From Phlyctochytrium arcticum (Eukaryota > Chytridiomycota > Chytridiomycetes > Chytridiales > Chytridiaceae), in contig JAHLKI010000026.1 in NCBI GenBank assembly GCA_025602905.1, forward strand, positions 124,001 through 188,000: a DNA stretch of 64,000 bases, in the 5' to 3' direction. The translations under genes and the position numbers were made by a program. Shown here piece after piece: positions 51,601 to 63,800 of the stretch. Positions within the stretch are counted from its first letter, which is position 1. Every line of letters starts with the position of its first letter. The notes under the pieces are model-generated. The model worked only from the letters and a program-made list of their open reading frames with translations. It made no database searches and was not told the origin of the DNA.

Positions 51601-54600
51601 AGCCAACTCGCTGCAAAGCAATTCTAATGCTGTCTTTCAGCGGTCTAAGCTCGATTGGATCTACGGCACTGAGGGGGGTCGCCAACGCTGCCTCTGGACT
51701 TTTGATCTCCTTGTCTTCTGCGACAGCTTTCAGTTTGCCTTGGCCTTGGGGCAAATCGGTTGTCGTATCGATTGGACTGGGTCTCATAGTGGTTGATGCA
51801 GATGACGCAGAGCGCTGCATTTCGCCTGACTCTGGAGAGGCCATGGAGATTGATTTCCGACCGGAATCCTCCGGAGAACCCATAAAGGATTTACGCGATC
51901 GTTGCCTGACCGCACTCCAGAGATCGCGACGTTGTGAAGGCGTAGAAAGCTGTACATCAGTTGAAGCTTCCGCGGCCGGGGCCGGTTTTGCCTGTGTATC
52001 TTCCTCCGACGAAGGGTGGTCGATAGGTTCCCGGATTTTGAATGTGAGAGTCAAGTTATCGTTCACGTGAGCATTTGCGATAAAGTTGAACAAATCACGT
52101 AAAAGATCACGCCAGGCGTAGAACGGCGTCGACTTTTCGGTTTCCGTCGCACTGGCAGTACTATGAACAAGCAGAAATGAGTTAGAAGTCAAGAATGGAC
52201 GCTAATGCGGTCGCGACGCGATATAGAACTTACCACATGGCGAGTTTGTAGTTTGCCGCCTCTACCCTGGCATAATCAAGAAGCGTGGACAATCCTTGCC
52301 CCCCCTCTGCTTCAAAGACCAGAACCGAGCTGACAACGGCATTGCCAGACGCCTCGAATTGTTTCAATTCACTAATGATTTTGTCCTTTTCAACCAGGCG
52401 ACCAACGAGCTGGCCTTTTCCAAGGCGTCGGCCGGCACCTCGCTTGCTCAACGTACGCTCAGGTAAAGTTGCTCGAGGACGGAAGATTGCAATAGGATGT
52501 GACTTTCCCTTGACCATAGTCTCACCCAACTTGTCAAATACAAAGTCAGTGTCCGCAAGATTGTACGATCGCTCATCGCACAACAGGGATCGCTTGGCTT
52601 CTGCGTGGCACATCAGGCGGGCGGCCATATTGATGGAGTCTCCCATCTGCGACAAACAAGGTCAATATTCACGCAGAAGGTATGAACAAGGGTACTACAC
52701 TTACTACTGCGTACTCTGTACGAATGGAGTTTCCCACGCCTCCAATAGACACTACACCGGTGGTAATCCCCACAGAGAAATCATCAAATAAAGGGAGATA
52801 TCGGGTACAAATCTCCAAGGCTGCCTTGATGCCGAACGTTGCGTCGTTCTCGTGGGCCTTGGGGGGTAAGCCGAAGAATGCCAAGATCACCGCGCCTTTT
52901 TCATCAACATGAAACTGACGGATATCCCCCTCGTAGCGTTTCACGGCACGATCAGCAATGGTCATAGCCTCTTGGGCATCACCGAGTAAAGCCGGAGAGT
53001 CCCATCGACGGAGGGATCCAATACGGATGAAAACTGTCGTGATTTGGCGCAATTCCGTCAAGGAAAGGAGATCGTTCAAGCCGGACTCCATACGGAAGAT
53101 GCGAGACTGACTCACGTCAGCCTGCAGTTTGAACAACGCACTTTCATTGACAAAGTGTCTATAAAGCTCAACATTGGCCGAAGGGGGAACGATATCCCAC
53201 ATAGCAAGATCATCGTTGGACTTGATTAAGGGTGGAGAAACCTTGCGCCGAGCCATTTCCAGGCCTTCCAGAATGATACATTTCTTGTCGTAATTTCCGA
53301 TTGTGACGGACTGTAATTCCAAGATAACTTGTAAACTACGGAGAGCCTGATGTGACATTGCCAGTTGGCCTACAAACTCAACGTGTGAGCGTTCAACATA
53401 AGACAGGAAAAAGCGTTCCAAAAAAAATACCTGGTTTCGCCAAGTCCAGTACCGCTGCAATTTGATTGACACCGTCCCCTGCGATAAAGTGTTCCCATCT
53501 ATATTGTTCTCCCACATGCACATCGTAAACGTATCCAGAGCCGATACCCAGATGGATCCGCAGTTCTTTCATTCCAACATCAGTCAGGTTGATGGGATAA
53601 GGATTGCAATGATGGAGGAGATCCAAACAGCAGTAGGATGCTTTAAGTACAATCTCGCCTCGCGTTTGCTCATTTTCAATGTCATCCTTTCGAGGATCCA
53701 GGGGCCAATAAAAAATGACAGCGTCGCCTATATGGCCGAAGCATCGAGAAGAATCGGAGAATTGAGAGCAGCGGCGGCAATCGGAAATTTTCGGAGAATA
53801 AAGGAAAGTGAAAATGGTTAGGTACAAAAAAACATCGCTTGCGAAGAACCACAACCGCAGATTTTGACATACCGGCGAATTTTACAATATCACCTCCGTG
53901 CGACAGAATGGTTGAAATGATCTAAGAGCGAATTCTCGCGTGAATACCATAATGTGCAATGCCAAGTAAAGGTTTCGATCCGTACCTTGTCCAAATAACC
54001 CTTCATTGTGCGACCAAGAATCTCTGCTCCAGAAGGACCAAGCTCGGCCAGTCGTGAGGTGAGTAACGAGTACCCGCTGACATCGGCCATGACAACTGCC
54101 GCAAAGGTAAGCTCTGCGCTGGGAACAAGGTGAGGCGTGCTGCGCTCAGCTTCGGCCAAAAAGGTAGTGATGGTGGGTCCAGGCATATTGCTGATAGCTC
54201 CAGAGGGCCCAGGGGAGCTGCTCAGAATTTCTTGCATGCCAACACCTGGGACCAGAGAGCCAGTCATTTTTCCGTGAAATTCCAAGCTAGTTGCTGGTCC
54301 GGACTTTGCGATACTGCTGGGAGCAACAATTTCCATGGCTGAATATGCAACGATAAATTACTCTGTGCTTTTTGCTTTGAGTAGTCGTTTACTTACCAAC
54401 TTTATCAGCTACTGTGCCGACTCGCTGTAGGTATCGATCGCACCAATCCCTTGTATGTTTCGAGATGAAATTTGGAATAACATGGTCGATCTGCACTGGT
54501 TGGTTGTTCAGCCGCACAAGCGAGTCCCCGATCTTGCTATTGTGGATAGAGAGTAGGTTTTCGGTAGTGAGCATGGCGGAGCGATCTCGTATATCGCCAG

Positions 54601-55920
54601 ATGCAGAGGTGTTTGCAACAGACGCATCATCAGTGGAGAGATTGTTGCGGGGTGAAGTTGGGGCAGAACCCGCAACGGCATTTTGGCTATTTCCTGCAAC
54701 GGCTTTTCCCTCAGACCCGCTGGACCGATGCCCCCATCGGCGAGATATCTCACCGTGCCGACGGTCCATGTCGAGTACAGCACGAGATAGGTCAGGAGGC
54801 GATGAGGTCGAGAAAACTAAGGAAGAGAGAATGAGGCTCTCCAACGGCTGTCCCGGAGATTTCACCCCAGATTGCTTTAGTGAGCAAGTGAGGGTCCATG
54901 ATACCGTATTTTTCCGTGGGTCTTTGCGAGATGTGAGGATTGAACCGAAGTTTTGATTATGTATTCCATGAGGGTTTTGTTTACGGGGTATGTAATTACA
55001 AACAAATATCAAACAGACCGTTGGAGAACTTGCAAGAGGAAAGAATAGCAGGATAAACTTCCCATACTTGAGTGCTAGCTAGCTACAGCAAGTGAGAGAC
55101 GATGCTATTATAGTTGCATTTTTGACGAGCTCACGCGTCAAAGACTGAATCTGTTATGACAGCCAGAGGCGCAATCGAGTTCATAGCCTATATGATTGCT
55201 TCAGTCCAGGGATTTGCATTTAATTGTGAGGCGGAAGCATAAAAAGTTGCGTCTTGGACAAAGTATCGCGTCATGGAAATTCTTGAAAGTTGTGTAACGT
55301 CCCTGGCTTCGTATTTATTTCAAGTTTTCAATAGGGAGGTAAAACGATGGTACGATCAATTCGATTAGGGGGTAGATAATTCCCTGGTAATTGGGAAAAT
55401 AGAACGATGTTACCCCTCAAGTTTGTCGTTCATGACAACATTTGGGTTTGACACACTCAGTAGCATTCTGCATTCCCTAAGAGCTGGATAAAAACCTCAG
55501 AAGGTATGGACAGCCTGAGAGCAGAGTTGGACTCAATTTCTTTTAACGGTCTACTTGCCACATTCTCAGGGTAATAATCCAATACATCACATGTATGCTC
55601 CTCCAAAAGTTTGATTGGTTTTGGAAAGGGACAACATAAAAAAAGGACAGTATTTCTCAGAACAAGATGTGCATATTGGAACTTAGTCATATAGGTTTCC
55701 AATCCCGTCTTCCAACTGAATGATCACACGTTAAAAAAACTGGGGATGTGTATTTGCCGGTTATCACGCTCATCATTTTCGCATTTACAAATGCATGCAT
55801 AACTGATGTTTTTTTTTGCGAAGATGGAAAAAAAGTGGGACAAAATAAGTGGAGCAACAGATGGAGAGTTTTGGAATGGCTTTAGGCGCCAGCCTACAGC
55901 TAAAGCAATAAATGCAAGCG
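48680..55920 (-). repeat. Right arm of the ~7.2-kb inverted repeat
   Basis: Reverse complement of the left arm. Positions 48680-55109 match 44203-37774 with no difference seen. From 55110 to about 55920 the match continues with clear substitutions and small indels, for example around 55245-55275 where the left arm has about 20 extra bases. The two arms are separated by 4476 bp. Confidence 0.93.
48689..54769 (-). CDS. Soluble adenylyl cyclase (ADCY10-like), copy 2
   Basis: This is the mirror image of copy 1. Exons in transcription order are 54769-54397, 54338-53986, 53921-53873, 53727-53431, 53369-52705, 52646-52234 and 52160-48689. They encode the same 1873 residues with identical introns. 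All features described for copy 1 apply, including the intact catalytic residues and the degenerate P-loop. Both copies therefore appear able to make the same enzyme. Differences lie only upstream of about 55110, so the proximal promoter and 5' UTR are shared and any expression difference would come from more distal promoter sequence or from the 3' UTR, which diverges 9 bp after the stop. Confidence 0.9.
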
Positions 55921-56145
55921 ACATACGAAGCGTAAAGGCAGATCTCCGTTCAAAAAACGAATCTATTTCATGTTATTCACAGAAGATCGTTTTTTTACTC
56001 ATTGTCAAATTATGGAAAAGTTGCCAAGTGGCTTTTTCCCAATCTGTCTCCAGGTTTATTTTTAGCACTCTTGAAAATACAGCATTTCATCCTTACAACG
56101 GATAGCAGTTTTGCTGTATCTTCTGCTTGCTGACCGGGGAAAGTC
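55921..56145. other. Intergenic region before the FERM gene
   Basis: AT-rich and presumably the FERM-gene promoter. No gene was seen. Confidence 0.4.
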
Positions 56146-56173
56146 GCTGCACCACGCTGCACCACGCTGCACC
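56146..56173. repeat. 10-bp direct repeats abutting the FERM-gene start codon
   Basis: gctgcaccac occurs in two full copies plus a partial third and runs directly into the ATG at 56174. Confidence 0.85.
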
Positions 56174-59100
56174 ATGAAGATCTTCAAGGGCAAAAAAGAA
56201 AAGTTGGAAAAGACACTGTCAAATCCTCTATTGCAGGAACAGGCCCTGGCCCGGCGAAAACCTGCAAAGAAGATTGTGGAGAGAGGACCAGATGCAGCAC
56301 GCGAAGCGCAATGGCAGCCGCCTTTACAACGACACATTAAACCTGACGATGGTTCAGAATTTGTTACTATCCGAGTGCGCATTCTTAATGGGGACGCCGA
56401 GCATGATTTTAATGCAAAGTTTCCGTACGGGCCCTTGTTATGTTCCAAAGTGACCAATATCATTGCCGATAAAGAGTCGCTGGACGCAGAGGCTAGACAG
56501 CTCTTTAGTCTTTGGGTTGTGGGCAAGGATATCGGTAACGGATATTGCCTAATTTTTTTTCGATTTTCTCATAACAATACTTCGCTTTAGAACTTCAGGT
56601 TCGGCCGGACTTGGACATATTTACCATCATGAATAAGTGGAATACCCTGTAAGTAGCTGGCTCTTCGATGTATTTCCCAAGCTCGCCCTAAAGTTCAGAG
56701 CTTATTAAAAGTGTTCTGGACTGCACGCATTATCCTGAAGCAATTGATCCAACTCACCCCATCAATCGCCATTGGTTTGTTTATCGGCGTGAAGCAACCG
56801 TTTTAAAGGATGTCGAACGGTGCTGCACGGATCCTGCTGCTGTGCGACTATTGTATGGAGAGGTACATTACTGCTCTGTTTGGTGTTTTCCTCAAAACGC
56901 ATCTAATGGGCGCTCGCCACCACAAGGCAAAGAGGAATGTCATGACTGGACGTTATGTGTGTGTGCTTGCGGATGGTGTAGCATTGGGGGGGATGATGCT
57001 CGCAATGGCTGCTGGTCCATTTGACCGTCTTCGGCATGCGGATGGCTATCTCACGTACGTATCGGGCATGCGACATGGTTATACGGCCTAGTTTTCATGC
57101 TTTCAAATGTAGGAAGAATGAGTATTGGAAAACATTAATTCCAATGCGCCTACATGATGACCTGAGGCCGCAAGAATGGGAAGAGTGTCTGAAAACGGAG
57201 CACATGAAGCACGATGGTAGATCACCAGATGTCTTGCGAATTATGTAAGTAGAACGCAGGATATACTGTTCCGCATCTGACAAGCGCACAGGTACTTGGA
57301 ATATGTTCGCGAATTTGCGTGTTACGGATGCTCATTTTTTCCCTGCTGTCGGGATCGCCCACCGGCCGGTTTTTTCGAGTTCCGATTGCAACGATGGTTA
57401 ATAGGGGTCAGTACAGACGGCGTAGTGGCCATTGATCAGGACAAAAATGTAGGCGCGTATTGAAACGCTCAAAGCGAAATGCTAACCTACGGGCACAGGG
57501 TTACGCATTTGCCGAACAGTGGGCAAACTTGACAGTCAAAAGATCTGTTGACAGGATTATATTGCGATGGAGGGATGGCGACAAAGGAAAGCAAAAGAAG
57601 CTGAAATTGTTCACGCCTCAGGCAGAAATGATTTGCAACCTTGCACTTCGTGCCAAATATCTCGCGCTGAAAGCGCAACACGAAGCGGAGCAAGGACCTC
57701 AACAGAGCATCGGACATCCGCCAATGCCAGCGTTGGGTATCTCACATTCTGCGACAACTGCCTCAAAACCTATTTCCCATGCATTGCAGGAGGGGACAGT
57801 CCCAGCACAATATGACGCTGGGTGGTATCCAAGCCAGCATGAAGTGCCACCCTCAATGAATGATGCATACCAGAACAAACGACAATCTCACCACGCCGCG
57901 TTAATGAACCCAAGTCAAGGTCAAGGCTATTCGGGTGATCACTATCAGGATACGCGACAGTCCAGCTATGGTGGATTTGTGAATCCAGCGCAGAACCAAC
58001 CAGGCGACCCTTATCAGGACAAGCGACAGTCCAATTACGGTGGCTTTATAAATCCGGCACAAAATTTTGCGGGAGAATCCTACTCGGACAAACGACAGTC
58101 TTCTCATGTAGGACTGGCGAGCTCATCCCAAAACAATATGGCCCGACAGGCAGGGCCATCGCCAGCTGAAGCTGCGGCCTTCAGATCATATCGCCAATCT
58201 GCGGTATCTCAAGTTGGAGGGGCGGAGTATGAGCAGGACAAGATGTTTACGCCTGCAAGTCAGTCAGGCCAACAGAACTACCCTCAAGAATATGGCCAGA
58301 GCACGTTCCCCCAAGAATATGCGCAAGTTGAATCGCGATCTCGCCGGACAAGTTTACAACTGTCAGAACCTTTTGCAGATCGAGGCAAAGCAGTAGGCCC
58401 CGGACAGGCAGTAAATGAAGAGTTGTATGGTCGATTTAAGCAAGGCAATGTCCAGGCATCGAATTCGGCCTATAATCGATATTCTCAGCAACAAGCCCCT
58501 CCGCAGGCCGATGTAGCCTCGCAGCCACAAGGGTATAGCCAGCGAAGCGCGTCTCAGCAATGGGAGAACGACTCCTCCCTTGACGAAGTCGGCCAAATGT
58601 TATCGCATGCCTTGAGTGATCTCGAGCCGTCTCAAGCATCCGTGTCGACGCCTTCAGCCCCACCTATGGATATTTTTAACGAGTCCCGGAAGACAATCAA
58701 CGGTACCTCAAACTTACCAGGATTATCCTCAGGGCGTCCGCTGAGTATGACAAACGCTGGTGCTGCAGGTGCTGCGCGTCCTCCTCTTTCATCTTTCATT
58801 CGTCGGCCAAACAGCCCTGGTCCCAATACCGCAGCTGCTAGTACAGGAATATCATCACCCGCCCAAGCCCTTTACGGAGGGGGTGCAAACTCATTGGGGG
58901 CATTTTCTAGTACAGCAGCAAAGCGGTTATCCGTCGGATCTCAACTGAGTGGGCTAGCGGGACCACCCTTGGCAAGTGTTCCAATACCATCGCTGGGCCT
59001 TACGCCCGCACATCGTCGTCCATCTGGCTTACCTGCAACTGACGCATCGAAAACGATTTCTGAGATGGGCGCGTATAATACCCCTCATTACGCCGTAACG

Positions 59101-59370
59101 TCAGAAGGTAACAAAGGCACATCTGAAGTACCTCGGCAGGTTGACGGATCACTGCGCCCGTCGGCAACATTTGGGGTGGCCGCTGGCGGAGACATTAGTC
59201 AAAGTCCATCATTTCAGTATCAGCGCCCGTCTATCACGGCCACTACTGGTGGGCGATCGCGAAGCGCAAGTATTGTTAGCGCTATTGCTGGAGCTTTCAA
59301 AGATACGGGGGTACGCAGGGGCGCCGATGCTGCACCCGATTTTGCAGCCGCTTTGAATCACTACCTGTAA
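56174..59370 (+). CDS. FERM-domain protein with repetitive disordered tail
   Basis: There are seven exons (56174-56534, 56591-56648, 56694-56862, 56927-57054, 57113-57244, 57292-57448, 57499-59370), GT-AG and in phase, giving 958 residues. A basic N terminus (KGKKEKLEK) precedes a FERM module. F1: EFVTIRVRILNGDAEHDFNA to LELQVRPDLDIFTIMNKWNT. F2: RHWFVYRREATVLKDVERCC, then NVMTGRYVCVLADGVALGGM and GGMMLAMAAGPFD. F3: WLIGVSTDGVVAIDQDKN, then WANLTVKRSVDRIILRW and AEMICNLALRAKYLALKA. The lobes are most like the KRIT1/FRMD8 type by eye. FERM modules link membranes or receptors to the cytoskeleton. The long tail is Gln/Ser/Pro-rich and contains four imperfect ~20-residue repeats around YQDKRQSxYGGFxNPAQN (residues about 225-310). 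No actin-binding C terminus was recognised. Confidence 0.83.
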
Positions 59371-59400
59371 CGCTTCATCCCGGTCGGGACAAAAATAAAA

Positions 59401-60880
59401 ATGAATTTACGGTATGCGCAAATAAATACAATGTTACGACCGTGTTACGAGCCACCCAGCTCTTAAGATATGCTACTTATTAAAATTGTGTCGTCGGACC
59501 AAAATACTTTGCCTTGCTCTTCATCCGTTGTTGTGGCAGTCAGAGTACCTCGCCTCCCGCCATGTCGACGAGAAAATCGACTGGATATCGATTCAAGAGC
59601 TTCATCTAAGCTCAAATCTGAATCCTGTGGAGATTTCCATGTGACGGTACTTGCTGCTTTGGTCGCTCCGAAGAAACCCCGTGGACGAGTTGATGACGGC
59701 CGGAATGACGATAATTGCGGCGATCTTGACCCAGTGGCATCGATGCTGTCTCTTATGGGCAAAGCTTTGGTGGGACGTGCATGATTGACGGTCGATCGTG
59801 TCGCTCCGATGGCAGCTGCGGCTGCTGCGATCCGACGGTGTGTGAGAAGGCTGTATATATCGTCATCATCAGTCGCCTGGCCTTCATCTGCACTCCATCC
59901 ATTGCCATTGTTACGGAATGAGATATTTGCAGAGGCACGTCGCCCTGATGAAAAATCATATTTGACTTCCTTTCGATAATTTTCGTTTTTAAGGTAAGCT
60001 AATCTGGAGGTTATGTCTGCATTCTCCTTGATGGGATGATCCGGGAATGTGGAGTCCCCCAAGCCTGAAAATCGCTGATGGATCCTCCCACAATGGTTTT
60101 CAGTCGGTGCATGGTACCTAGCTCCAGTTGTACTACGTTCATGGGATGAAAATGCCAAAACCTTTCAGCGTGTCGAGGTCGTTGTCTAACATACAGTATA
60201 GTATACGGGGTAAAGATTAAATTGAAGAGTATGCGGAATGAAATAAATACAATGTTACGAGCCACTCCTTGAGTCAGCTATTAAATTATGCGACTGATTG
60301 TTAAAATGTGTCGTCAGACCAAAATACTTTCCCTTGCTCTTCATCTGTTGTTGTGGCAGTCAGAGTACCTCGCATCCCGTCATGTCGACGAGAAAATCGA
60401 CTGGATATCGATTCAAGAGCTTCATCTAAGCTCAAATCTGAATCCTGTGGAGATTTCCATGTGACGGTACTTGCTGCTTTGGTCGCTCCGAAGAAACCCC
60501 GTGGACGTGTTGATGGCGGCCGGAATGACGATAATTGCGGCGATCTTGACCCAGTGGCATCGGTGCTGTCTCTTATGGGCAAAGCTTTGGTGGGACGTGC
60601 ATGATTGACGGTCGATCGTGTCGCTCCGATGGCAGCTGCGGCTGCTGCGATCCGACGGTGTGTGAGAAGGCTGTATATCTCGTCATCATCAGTCGCCTGG
60701 CCTTCATCTGCACTCCATCCATTGCCATTGTTACGGAATGAGATATTTGCAGAGGCACGTCGCCCTGATGAAAAGTCATATTTGACTTCCTTTCGATAAT
60801 TTTCGTTTTGAAGACAAGGCGATTTGAAGGAGATGTCTGGATTGTCATTGATACGATGATCCGGCAATGTGGAGTGAGCG
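59401..60880. repeat. Direct tandem duplication of ~0.65-0.8 kb covering the 3' end of the C2CD3-like gene
   Basis: Copy A (about 59401-60060) and copy B (about 60240-60880) align with a mostly constant 820-bp offset; for example atgattgacggtcgatcgtg is at 59781 and again at 60601. The coding part is about 97% identical. The edges (stop-codon side and the distal ~60 bp) have diverged. Confidence 0.9.
59463..60020 (-). pseudogene. Duplicated C-terminal fragment of the C2CD3-like gene
   Basis: This minus-strand frame repeats the last ~160 codons of the neighbouring gene (NENYRKEVKYDFSSGRRASA onward to EEQGKVFWSDDT) with about five residue changes, including DDDDIYS for DDDEIYS and RHGGRRG for RHDGMRG. 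It ends in a different short tail (ILISSIS). Upstream of the homologous part the frame continues to an ATG at 60158 with unrelated residues, so it lacks its own conserved start. It is probably a relic of the tandem duplication; use as an alternative last exon cannot be excluded. Confidence 0.75.
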
Positions 60881-63800
60881 GAAGACGGTGATGATGGTGA
60901 TGATGCGGAACTGTAACTGTCTTGAACCATATCGGTACGATTGACGGTGTCATGTGGTCCATGGTCTATGAGCGTCAATGAGGGAAGAGGGTCGTCGTCA
61001 GGAGGAGAATCATCGTCTGGAGTCAACGCGATATGGTTGGGGGTGCCAAGTGGCTCATGGTCGACAATGGGGGATGAGGAGGGCCTGTCGCCGTCTGCCA
61101 TGATTGCGCTGTGGATATTCGTCTCTGATGATGGCACATCGTCTGTGCCTGGGGGACAGTATTCTGGAGCGGCCAGTTCGTTTTCTGAATGGGGGGTGTA
61201 CGGACGTGGTAGATTTTTTAGATGCTGATCTCCAGAACCATAAGAAGGCTGTGAGTATATAGGAGTTGGCGGGGCAATAGAGGTAACAATATCCTGATCA
61301 TTTTGAGAATGGCTTTTCTCAATTTGTGCCGTTGGGGATATAGGTTTGAGATTTGGTGAGCATGAGTGTAGAGAATCACGCCGATCGCCAGACAATACAT
61401 CTGACTGCGAGTGTTCCGGTATATTCTCTGGTTCTTGGGACCTCAAAAGACTTGGAGCGTCCAATTGACTTAAACGTAACTCCTTCTCGAAAGGTGGCTC
61501 AGGAGATGGCAAAAAGGCCTTGCCATGCGCTTTCACTACGGGGAACTCATCAATCCTCGGGTCGCATTTCTCGGAAAATTGGGTTGACATCACCCTTGCG
61601 CTGGAATGATTTTGCCTCCCTCCGTGATATATCCGCTGATAAGCCTCCTGGCTTGCCGAAAGTTCCTCCCCTTTGAAATATTCCCGTTTTTCACTTAGAC
61701 TCTGGGTCCGCCTTTTCAGCCGTGCGTTCAAGTCATCCAAATCGGCAAGATTTTGTGCCATTTTAGAGGGGGAAGACGTCTGCTTGATGGACGGCTTCTG
61801 CTCTTGACAAAGGTTTGGATCACTTTTCTCCGAACTGTCTACGATCTTGACATCCACCTGCCTATGCTCCCACTCGCCGCCGTTCCAAACCCATGTATCC
61901 ACGCTTTGTAGAAGTGGGTTGTTTAGGAGTCTGCTGGGAGACGATAATGTCCGTATAGTTGATGGCCTGAAAGTATTGCCCCTTTCAGGCTTTCCCCGAG
62001 TACCAATAGAGGCCGCCCTGCTGCAGGCTGCCTCCAATGGTCGTCTACCACTTCCTTTTGAGGTTCGACCAGAAGAGTGGAGCTCATCTTTCAGTCCACT
62101 CAGACGTCGAAGTACGGCTGCCAGCTCTTCTTGCGGACGTACTTTAACCAGAAGTTGCCCTTGCAGATTTCCTCGTCCGTCCATAATATGATACCAACCG
62201 TGCAGCTCCTTGAAACCCGAAAATAAACTCCCTAAATCGACACGTGCAGAGCCAATCAATTCGGACTTCTTTTCGTCAGCAACGTCCGCGATGTCTACGG
62301 TGGGTACCGGTGTGCGTCCAACATTAATATCTGGGGCATGCCATATGTGAAATAAAAGCGTTTTCTCGTTCTTTAGTAACTTTAACTCCCGTTCGTTCTG
62401 AGGTTGATGAATCATGAACTTGGCATTCCAGGAAGGGCATCGTTGGGCGGGTGCTATATGGGTTCGAAGCGTCTGGTGCTCCGCAAAGTGCTGTCGCCCT
62501 TCATCCCATTCAAAAGTCACAAAAGTATTGGGTGGTACCATTTGCTTCTCGTCGGCCGTTACGAAAGGGGAAGCAAGATAACTTGCAAAAGGGTCACCCA
62601 TAAGCGGCAAATGCAACGCCTTCTCAATGCATATCTCAATTGGAATAGCAGGCAATGTGGTTTGCTGGACCTCCAGAGTATATTTCGAGCCGGAAACAGC
62701 AGAAAGCTGATCGCCAAATAAGTCTGTATCCTTCAAAGGGCCAGATTTCCTGTTGAATGTTCTTGTCGGACCTTGCACTGGAACATAGTCGTCGTCTAAA
62801 TCTAAATCTCCTCTAGCGCTCTCGAGGTCTTGTCCCATTGCGTTTATAGCACCGTAGGATCCATGGGGGTGTGCAATGGCTTCGTTTAAACTACGCCCTT
62901 GATCTACACCTGCCCGGGTTTTTCGATGGGATCGCTCATTTTCCGCAAGGGCATGGCTGTGCTGGTGTTTGAGCGGAATATGATCCTTGACTGACGGGTT
63001 CCCTTCATTGCGATGCCCTTTGGACAATCTATGGCTCCCACGAACTTGGCGCCATGTTCCAATTGATATGCTTGTCGTCAGCCATCCTTTTGTGAGGCCC
63101 GTGAATGGGTCTACAATTTGGTGCTCGGCTTCGGGTAACATAATCGGATGCTTATCTGCCACAAAGTCATTTCCTGATTTTGAAGCGACGGCAGCTGCGT
63201 TGAGAACTTGATGTACAGGCAATCGAAGAAGTCCTAGTAACTTTGCTCCATGGTCTGTGTGATGACCATCACTAGGAGGACTTTCGAGGTACGTTCCTCT
63301 ACGAGCGAGTGTCTCGTTGGCGACCCAAACTTCAACTATCAAAGGCCTCTCTTGATTTTCAAGTAAGAACTTGTCATCTAGCGTTACTGGCAGAGTATAA
63401 ACAAAATTGAAATTTGGAGGATCTGTCAGTTTGCCGGTGGCAGCGTCAAATGGCTGGCTGTATGAAATCGGAGGGGTCTCGATCGGTGGATTTGCGCTTG
63501 AGAACATCTTTACGATCAAGTATATTGGAACAGATCCCCCGTCAAATGCCGGCATGACAGAAAGGGACCGGGCCGTGGTGATTTGCAATTGAAAATAACT
63601 CAATATAGGTGATGAGCCGGATGTGCGAGGCGACTTTGGGATATTCTCGATGGGCATGGGCGACTGTCTTTTATCACTAGCGGCCAGTGTGCCACTGCAC
63701 TGACTCCCATGAAGTACGGTCTGCGGTTGCTCTAGATGTACCTTAAGATACAAATCTCCCACATAAACCTGATCTGCTCCCGTTGAGTTTAGCAGCCTTA

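Noticed and set aside
36950..55920. Inverted repeat as an assembly artefact
   Set aside because: Outer flanks differ by many substitutions and indels and a unique 4.5-kb spacer separates the arms, which a hairpin mis-assembly would not produce. Long-read confirmation is still desirable.
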